From the NCBI RefSeq assembly GCF_000220255.1, contig NZ_GL982513.1:856614-904409 (forward strand): a stretch of DNA of 47,796 nucleotides, written 5' to 3'. Position 1 is the first letter of the stretch, and each line of letters starts with the position of its first letter. The notes beneath the pieces are model-generated. The model was given only the letters and a program-made list of their open reading frames with translations, was not told the DNA's origin and ran no database searches. The translations under genes were made by a program, and so were the position numbers. This document shows, in pieces, positions 42,354 through 47,796 of this stretch. Source of the DNA: Prevotella pallens ATCC 700821 (GTDB taxonomy: Bacteria > Bacteroidota > Bacteroidia > Bacteroidales > Bacteroidaceae).

Positions 42354-43013
42354 ATGTCGAATAAAAAAGAAAGCAAGCAAAAAAAGATGACTGTTCGTGT
42401 AGACTTTACACCTATGGTCGATATGTTAATGTTGCTTATCACATTCTTCATGCTTTGTACTTCACTCAGTAAGCCTTCAACTATGGAGCTGACTATGCCA
42501 AGTAATGATAAGCAACAGCCAGATGCGAAAAAGAATGAAGCAAAGGAATCACACTCTATAACTATATTTATTGGAGATGGAGATAAGATTCTTTATGGCG
42601 AAGGTAAACCACAACTTGATAATCCCAATTGGCTGAAAAAAGCAGATTGGGGAACTGGTAAAAGTAGCATTCGTTACGTTCTTCAACACAAGGAAGTAGA
42701 CAATGGTGCAAGCATACCTTATAACGATATGCGTCTTGCCGTACAGGAATTGCAGAAGAAGAAAGCTGCTAACGAAAAGGCTTATCCTGATAGTATTTAT
42801 CAAGCTGAACTTACCAATATTAAGTTAGGTAATGTAAACGGTAAGAAGGTTCCAACCTTAACAGTTATCATTAAACCTACTGATAAAGCTTCTTATAAGA
42901 ATCTAGTTGATATTCTCGATGAAATGCAGATTTCATATATTGCAACTTATGTCATTGATAAGCTCACCCCACAGGAAAAAGATTTGCTTTCAACTAAGGG
43001 GTTTAAATTTTAA
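42354..43013 (+). CDS. exbD: ExbD/TolR family protein 2
   Basis: A 219-residue second ExbD, with a Lys-rich start, the transmembrane signature RVDFTPMVDMLMLLITFFML including the conserved Asp, and a periplasmic domain. It differs considerably from the first copy outside the membrane segment, suggesting that the two have distinct positions in the complex or serve different partners. It starts 2 nt after the first and ends 28 nt before tonB. Confidence 0.92.
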   Translation: MSNKKESKQKKMTVRVDFTPMVDMLMLLITFFMLCTSLSKPSTMELTMPSNDKQQPDAKKNEAKESHSITIFIGDGDKILYGEGKPQLDNPNWLKKADWGTGKSSIRYVLQHKEVDNGASIPYNDMRLAVQELQKKKAANEKAYPDSIYQAELTNIKLGNVNGKKVPTLTVIIKPTDKASYKNLVDILDEMQISYIATYVIDKLTPQEKDLLSTKGFKF

Positions 43014-43041
43014 TGATATATAACAATTAAAGGAAAAGAAC

Positions 43042-43929
43042 ATGTCAAAAATAGATCTATATGATCCTAAGTGGGTCGATATGGTGTTTGCTGATAAGAA
43101 TAAGGCGTATGGAGCTTATCAACTTCGTAAGTCTGTTTCACAGCGTAACATCAAGGCATTGGTTATTTTGCTTGTTGCTGCATTCATTGGCGGTGGATAT
43201 CTGGCTTACCAGATAAAGAAACACAAAGATGAACTTGCCGCTCAAGAAGCATACGCTGCAAAGATGGAATTAGCTGCTTTGGAGCAAGCAAAGAAAGAAC
43301 AAGCTGAACGAAAGAAACAGCAAAAGAAGGAAGAACCTAAAAAGGTTGAACCTGAAAAAGTTGTTCCAGAAACACGTGCTACTGTTAAGTTTACAGCACC
43401 TGTCATCAAAGATGATAAGGAAGTAAAAGAAGAAATGCCTCCAATGGTTAAAATGAACAGAGAAACCAAGGCTATTGGTACTGAAACCAAAGAAGGTGTT
43501 GAAGATCGTAATATTGTAGCTGACAGAAGTACAGTGGCAACGCCAGAACAGATTATTCCTAAGATTGAAAAACCTGTAGCTGAAGCTCCAAAAGTTGAAG
43601 CTCCAAAGGAAGATATCGAAAAGAAAATCTTTACTTTTGCAGAACAACAACCAACTTTCAAAGGTAATGTCCAGGCTTGGCTTACTTCTCACTTGAACTA
43701 TCCTGCATCTGCTGCTGATAATAATATTCAGGGAAAAGTTGTTGTGAAGTTCGTTGTTGGTCGTGATGGTTCTGTTAGTAGAGCAGAAGTTGTACGCGGT
43801 GTAGATCCTGCACTTGATCGTGAAGCTCTTCGCGTAGTAAACAGTATGCCTAAATGGAATCCTGGTATGAATAATGGACAGCCAGCAAACGTTTGGTTCC
43901 AACTTCCAATTACTTTCAAACTGAACTAA
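43042..43929 (+). CDS. tonB: energy transducer TonB
   Basis: A 295-residue TonB. Its N-terminal 35 residues are cytoplasmic with the block DKNKAYGAYQLRK, then one transmembrane segment (about 38-58), a long Lys/Glu/Pro-rich periplasmic spacer (about 85-205, with EPKKVEPEKVVPE), and the C-terminal domain with QGKVVVKFVVGRDGSVSRAE and LDREALRVVNSMPKWNPG, the receptor-contacting fold. It is the fourth gene of the cluster and can energise outer membrane receptors such as the one at 12540-14891. The PstS-like gene starts 15 nt downstream. Confidence 0.94.
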   Translation: MSKIDLYDPKWVDMVFADKNKAYGAYQLRKSVSQRNIKALVILLVAAFIGGGYLAYQIKKHKDELAAQEAYAAKMELAALEQAKKEQAERKKQQKKEEPKKVEPEKVVPETRATVKFTAPVIKDDKEVKEEMPPMVKMNRETKAIGTETKEGVEDRNIVADRSTVATPEQIIPKIEKPVAEAPKVEAPKEDIEKKIFTFAEQQPTFKGNVQAWLTSHLNYPASAADNNIQGKVVVKFVVGRDGSVSRAEVVRGVDPALDREALRVVNSMPKWNPGMNNGQPANVWFQLPITFKLN

Positions 43930-43944
43930 TATTAATTTAAGTTT

Positions 43945-44904
43945 ATGAAAAGAACCATATTCTACGTTTTCGTAGGATTGATATTATCTACAGCTTTTCT
44001 TTCTTCTTGTGGAAGAAAGAAAGCTATAGATGGTAGAACAGATACACCGACGTCAGGGACGATTAAATTCGCCTCTGACGAAAGTTTTAGCCAATTTCTT
44101 GACGAGGAATTGCAAGTATATCAATATCGTTATCCTCAGACGCATCTTTTACCAATTTATACAGATGATAATACGGGTATGAAGATGTTATTAGATCTCA
44201 AAGTTAATTTGTTTTTTACTTCTCATGGTTTGCAAAAAGGTGAAGATGCAATTTTGAGAGGAAAAGGTCCAATACCTTCAGTTTTCCCTGTAGGATACGA
44301 TGGTATTGCCTTTATAATAAACAAAAGTAACTTAGATTCTTGTATTACAGTTACCGATGTTAAGCGTCTTCTTAGAGGCGATGTAACAAAGTGGAATCAG
44401 ATTTATCCACATTCAAAAAAAGGAAATATCGAAGTTGTATTCGATAATAAAGCATCAGCAACTCTTCATTTTGTTGTTGATTCTATCTTGGGAGGAAAAA
44501 ACATAAAGAGTCAAAATATTGTAGCTGCTAAAAACAGTAAAGCTGTTATTGACTACGTAAAGAAGACTCCAAACGCTATAGGTGTAATAGGCTCTAATTG
44601 GTTGAACGATCGAAGCGATTCTACAAACACCACATTTAGAAATGATATTCGTGTAATGGCGATATCTAAAACTAGTAAAGCAGAAGATTATAATAGTTGG
44701 CAACCATATCAGGCTTATTTCCTAGATGGGCGATATCCTTTTGTTAGAACTATATATGCAATAGTAGCCGATCCTCATCAGGCTTTACCTTGGGCATTTG
44801 CTAATTTTATTGCAGGACCAATCGGACAAAAAATAATTCTACGAACTGGTTTACTTCCTTATCGTGCCGAAATAACAATTCGAGAGGTTAAAGTAAAAGA
44901 ATAA
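43945..44904 (+). CDS. PstS-like phosphate-binding lipoprotein
   Basis: A 319-residue substrate-binding protein with a lipoprotein signal (lipobox LSSC, Cys at residue 22). The PBP-like fold shows GTIKFASDESF at its start, VFPVGYDGIAFIINKSN and VTKWNQIYP, as in PstS proteins, and SGxxLHFVVDSILG in the second lobe. No pstC, pstA or pstB genes are near; it is instead embedded 15 nt after tonB and before a TPR gene. The ligand may be phosphate or another anion; a role beside TonB transport is inferred from position only. Confidence 0.85.
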   Translation: MKRTIFYVFVGLILSTAFLSSCGRKKAIDGRTDTPTSGTIKFASDESFSQFLDEELQVYQYRYPQTHLLPIYTDDNTGMKMLLDLKVNLFFTSHGLQKGEDAILRGKGPIPSVFPVGYDGIAFIINKSNLDSCITVTDVKRLLRGDVTKWNQIYPHSKKGNIEVVFDNKASATLHFVVDSILGGKNIKSQNIVAAKNSKAVIDYVKKTPNAIGVIGSNWLNDRSDSTNTTFRNDIRVMAISKTSKAEDYNSWQPYQAYFLDGRYPFVRTIYAIVADPHQALPWAFANFIAGPIGQKIILRTGLLPYRAEITIREVKVKE

Positions 44905-44971
44905 TGTTACATTATTTTTTAGCTTAATAGTGAAATCTATATAGATGTTGATTAATAATAGAAAGAAGATT

Positions 44972-46387
44972 ATGAAGACAAAGAAATATTTATTAGTTGG
45001 AGCTTTGATACTAAGTTTATCGACTCCTGCCATAGCTCAGAATGATAGTTATAAAGCTGCGCTTAATCCTATTATAAGTGCTATAGAAGCTGCTCCTAAC
45101 GATGTAAATGCTGGTAAAGATCTTATAAAGGACTACTTAAAAACTTATAAGAAAGATGAACAGGCGCTTACCGCGTTAGGAAATGTTTATTTAGCTCAAC
45201 GTAACTTTGCAGAGGCAATGAAGATTGCTAATTCTATCGTTTCTAATAAGAAAATGAATGGTACTTTAGGATATCTTCTTCTTGGAGATATTGTAGCATT
45301 ACAAGATAGTGTTGGTAATGCTGGTGCTGCTGCTCAGAATTATGCAACTGCAATTAGTCTTGATCCACATAATGTTGCTGCTTACGAGCGTTATGCAAAA
45401 GTATATCGTCATGTAAATCCACAAGTATCTGTTCAAAAACTTGAAGAGCTTCGTCAAGTTGAACCCAATTATCCTGTGGAAGCAACGGCTGCAGAAATTA
45501 TGCTTGGTGATGGTAAATATGCAGAAGCTCTCTCTTGGTTCGATAAAGCTAATAGAGCAAACCTGACGGAAGACAATTTCTATAAGTACGGTTATACAGC
45601 TTTTATTCTTCGTAAACACGATAAAGTTTTAGAGGTGGTTGAAGATGGTTTAAAACGCTTCCCAAATAGCGAATATATCGCACGTGTAGGAATGATGTCT
45701 GCAGTTGAAAAAGGCGACTATGCAAAAGCTTTAAACTTTGCAAACCAAATGTTTGCTGGAAATGGTAAGAAGGTAGCAAACGATTATGCTGTTTACGGAA
45801 AAGCCTTAGCAGGAAATAAAGAATATGATAAAGCATTGGAGAACCTTAACAAGGCACTCGATATGGATAAAAATAATTTCGAGCCAATGAAGACTATAGC
45901 AGAAATTTATGCTGCACAAGGAAATGGTGATAAGGCTTTACAGGTTCAAATGGATTATCTTGCTAAAAATCCGAATGCAAATTCTAACGATTGGGCTAAG
46001 CTTGCTTCAACATGGGTAGATAAAGCTTCAACAGAGACAGATAAAACTCTTAAGGCTGATTATCTGGATAAGGCAATAGCTATCTATGATCAGATGGCAG
46101 TTAAGTTTCCTTCTATCTCAGATTGGATTTGGTCTAACCAAGCTAACGCTGCTCAAATGAAGAACGATGCTGATAAAGTGGCAGATATTTATAAAAAGAT
46201 TGCTGCTTTTGAAGAAGCAAAGCCGAATCTTGATGCCGATTCAAAGGCATATTTAGAGCAAGTTTATTATGGTTTAGGCTATTATTATTCAAAGCTTGGT
46301 AATGCAGAAATGGCTAAACAGTACTTTAACAAAGTATTATCAGTAAATCCAAACAATGAAAATGCAAAGAAAGCTTTAGGGCTCTAA
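44972..46387 (+). CDS. periplasmic TPR-repeat protein
   Basis: From the ATG at 44972 (AGAAAGAAG just upstream; the frame is open nine codons further) the protein has 471 residues. A signal peptide ends in STPAIAQ at about residue 23. The rest is built of tetratricopeptide repeats, e.g. DEQALTALGNVYLAQRNFAEA, NYAVYGKALAGNKEYDKALENL and YYGLGYYYSKLGNAEMAKQYF, which stack as helical pairs for protein binding. It is the last gene of the exbB/tonB/pstS-like cluster and is followed by a strong terminator. Its partner is unknown. Confidence 0.92.
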   Translation: MKTKKYLLVGALILSLSTPAIAQNDSYKAALNPIISAIEAAPNDVNAGKDLIKDYLKTYKKDEQALTALGNVYLAQRNFAEAMKIANSIVSNKKMNGTLGYLLLGDIVALQDSVGNAGAAAQNYATAISLDPHNVAAYERYAKVYRHVNPQVSVQKLEELRQVEPNYPVEATAAEIMLGDGKYAEALSWFDKANRANLTEDNFYKYGYTAFILRKHDKVLEVVEDGLKRFPNSEYIARVGMMSAVEKGDYAKALNFANQMFAGNGKKVANDYAVYGKALAGNKEYDKALENLNKALDMDKNNFEPMKTIAEIYAAQGNGDKALQVQMDYLAKNPNANSNDWAKLASTWVDKASTETDKTLKADYLDKAIAIYDQMAVKFPSISDWIWSNQANAAQMKNDADKVADIYKKIAAFEEAKPNLDADSKAYLEQVYYGLGYYYSKLGNAEMAKQYFNKVLSVNPNNENAKKALGL

Positions 46388-46417
46388 TTTAGATATTTAA
46401 TTTGTTTTTTTTAGACA

Positions 46418-46455
46418 GGGGGTGTATCATTTATCTGATACTGCCCCTTTTTTGT
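46418..46455 (+). terminator. terminator of the exbB-tonB-pstS-TPR cluster
   Basis: GGGG and GTATCA (46419-46429) pair with TGATAC and CCCC (46436-46447), with a T-T mismatch between, followed by TTTTTTG. It lies 31 nt after the TPR gene stop. Confidence 0.85.
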
Positions 46456-46549
46456 TTATTGAGGTTTTCAGCCTATCAAATGTTCATTACGCTATGATAT
46501 TGTTGATTCTCCTCTTCAAATCAGTAACAGTTGTCTTATGGGGTATATT

Positions 46550-46880
46550 TTAATCATCTGCAATATTTTCAGTCTTGGTAAATAGATTCCCATACAACGT
46601 AAGCTTATTTCTTGCTAACCTTATTCAGGTCTTGGTTAATATAATTTGCTTGAACTCAGATTATAATTTCGGAAACGGTTATTGTAGAATCTAATCTCAT
46701 CGTCTTCACACTGTTCTAATTGGCGGAAGGGAGATAAAAAGACACGTATAGCCTTACAGTTGTGAAGGTTACCATATATATCCTTGTCAGTCTGCCATAT
46801 AACTGTACCATAACTCTCATATATTTCCATAGGGCACTCTCATATAGTCGTTAATGATAGTGTAGCGTCCACCATTCTGT
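46550..46880 (-). pseudogene. frameshifted remnant of an RHS repeat core domain
   Basis: Reading the minus strand in several frames gives pieces of the RHS-associated core: GGRYTIINDYMRVP, then a frame change, SYGTVIWQTDKDIYG, SPFRQLEQCEDDE and FYNNRFRNYN, another change, YINQD and finally IRLARNKLTLYGN. These line up in order with the usual core (nDhLGtP, vvWqtDyDiyG, PfRfqGQyeDeEtGLyYNRfRyY, YisqDPigL, nLY.Y). At least two frameshifts and several stops rule out a working protein; the upstream YD-repeat part and the C-terminal toxin tip are missing or unrecognisable. RHS cores normally enclose a toxic C-terminal domain, and such cassettes are frequently duplicated and decay. An immunity-like gene lies just upstream. 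Confidence 0.75.
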
Positions 46881-46902
46881 GCATTTAGGCAGAACTATAC
46901 TT

Positions 46903-47439
46903 TTACACTGACTTTACTTCTATATTAAATTCCTTACATAAATTGGCAAAATACTTAGAAACAATATAATGTGATTTAAATGAACAATCTCGTAAAATAT
47001 AGAAATTATCACATCTTGTTTGATAGAAAAATGGAGTATCTGGCAAGGAAGAACCATCAGTCAATGTACGACTTCCTGAACGTTGTAAATCTAGAATATT
47101 ATCACTTTTAATAATGCGGCCTAAGAAAAAATCAACAGTTTTATCCTTTATTTTTATCTTACATGGGAAGAACTGTAATTCCTCCTTTAATAATTCATTA
47201 TATTTCTTAACGAACTTACAAGAGAAAATGGGTATAGGTATAATACAATTCAAAAAATCAAGTTTTAAAATTTGATTATATGTATAACCTTTTCCTGCAA
47301 CGAGAAGAGGATTTACATACTGAAACGGTATAACATTCTTATTTTCAATAAAAAAATCCCAATATCTTTGTGAATCAGATTGTGATTTGAAATAAATAAT
47401 CTGATTCGCATTTGTTTCATGTTGATTTATTATAAACAT
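46903..47439 (-). CDS. putative immunity protein beside an RHS remnant
   Basis: A 178-residue ORF, low GC (about 32% by eye), Lys/Asn/Phe-rich, without signal peptide or membrane segment. The C-terminal part (CDNFYILRDCSFKSHYIVSK ... CKEFNIEVKSV) recalls immunity proteins of the DUF1629 (Imm11/Imm43-like) kind, which end with a similar 'ifvSerlkd.ie' region; this is a weak resemblance, not a firm assignment. Its place directly upstream of an RHS core remnant on the same strand is what one expects where a toxin-immunity tip was displaced by a later cassette: the immunity gene of the upstream toxin would come here. A -7-like TAATTTTG lies at 47490-47483. It may be a solitary immunity gene. Confidence 0.6.
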   Translation of the reverse strand: MFIINQHETNANQIIYFKSQSDSQRYWDFFIENKNVIPFQYVNPLLVAGKGYTYNQILKLDFLNCIIPIPIFSCKFVKKYNELLKEELQFFPCKIKIKDKTVDFFLGRIIKSDNILDLQRSGSRTLTDGSSLPDTPFFYQTRCDNFYILRDCSFKSHYIVSKYFANLCKEFNIEVKSV

Positions 47440-47796
47440 ATTTAATGGCTTTTTATTTTACCATAGAGTTAGCCAGCAAATGCAAAATTATAAATAATAT
47501 CTGGAATAGCTAATAATGAACATAAAATTAGTAATTAAATATTTTTTTGGAAATAATAAATCATATTCTTTTGGGAATTACAGCCAACCATAGTTGTTTT
47601 GAATAAAGAGAGCCTTTGCTAAATAGAATAAAATTTATGTTGAAATATCTATACTTGGCTACAACAAAGGAACTATAGAATAGGAATGCACGAAGGAGAA
47701 AAAAGTTATACTCAGTATTACACTACATATATGTGCTTAGGAGCTTAATAACAACTACCAGACAGCTTTTAATTACAAAATATTTTTTTAAATTAT
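47440..47796. other. AT-rich end of the window
   Basis: These 357 bases are strongly AT-rich and contain no credible gene on either strand. A possible -7 box for the immunity-like gene lies at 47483-47490. Such composition, next to an RHS remnant, is consistent with decayed or horizontally acquired DNA. Confidence 0.5.

Noticed and set aside
43242..43902. 139- and 210-codon minus-strand ORFs opposite tonB
   Set aside because: Low-complexity shadows of the Lys/Glu/Pro-rich spacer of TonB.

Overview
The window looks like a chromosome segment of a low-GC Bacteroidota bacterium, most likely Prevotella or a close relative. Three observations support this. Many promoters match the Bacteroidota form (TTTG, 19-20 nt, TAnnTTTG). 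Several secreted proteins share a C-terminal tail of the type 'GIYIINGKKVVK'. Housekeeping genes appear in typical Bacteroidota arrangements: a MurF-Alr fusion, RibBA, exbB-exbD-exbD-tonB with a PstS-like protein and a TPR protein, and GSCFA next to a Fur-family gene. Species was not determined.

Layout. (1) 1-17.1 kb is a cell-surface region: a TC microsatellite, a secreted protein followed by a tiny Gly/Asp-rich protein, a repeat-rich 0.8 kb intergenic stretch, two HU-like DNA-binding proteins each beside a secreted leucine-rich-repeat protein, an ADP-ribosylglycohydrolase, a membrane acyltransferase, a tandem pair of secreted paralogs, a TonB-dependent receptor and another secreted protein. 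(2) 17.5-30.6 kb is housekeeping: cdsA-ftsH-rsfS, tRNA-Gln, a DUF349 protein, corA, pepD with a flippase-like membrane protein, then rsmA, a free-methionine sulfoxide reductase, frr and rsgA. (3) 31.3-36.5 kb carries GSCFA, a Fur-family regulator, murF-alr and rmuC. (4) 36.9-46.4 kb carries tRNA-Met, an LptF/G permease, ribBA and the exbB/exbD/exbD/tonB/pstS-like/TPR cluster. The proton-channel and TonB proteins there could energise receptors such as the one at 12.5-14.9 kb. (5) 46.5-47.8 kb is AT-rich and holds a frameshifted remnant of an RHS core domain plus an immunity-like ORF, which resembles a decayed polymorphic-toxin cassette.

The most unusual signal is non-coding. Five intergenic arrays repeat a short palindrome or inverted repeat every 22 bp. 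Three use AGATATCT (17302-17375, 21573-21646, 36589-36706), one uses GCTTATAAGC (15081-15221), and one uses a GC-rich hairpin unit (2546-2611). Sequences differ between families but the two-helical-turn spacing is kept almost exactly (one 21-bp step), and the arrays lie in gaps between transcription units. This fits sites for a DNA-binding or nucleoid protein, but no function can be shown from sequence alone.

Starts were moved inward from the longest possible frame where a TTG/GTG start or a promoter position argued for it (small protein at 1651, acyltransferase at 8373, LRR at 9824, secreted protein at 17125, corA at 24840, murF-alr at 32701, TPR at 44972).
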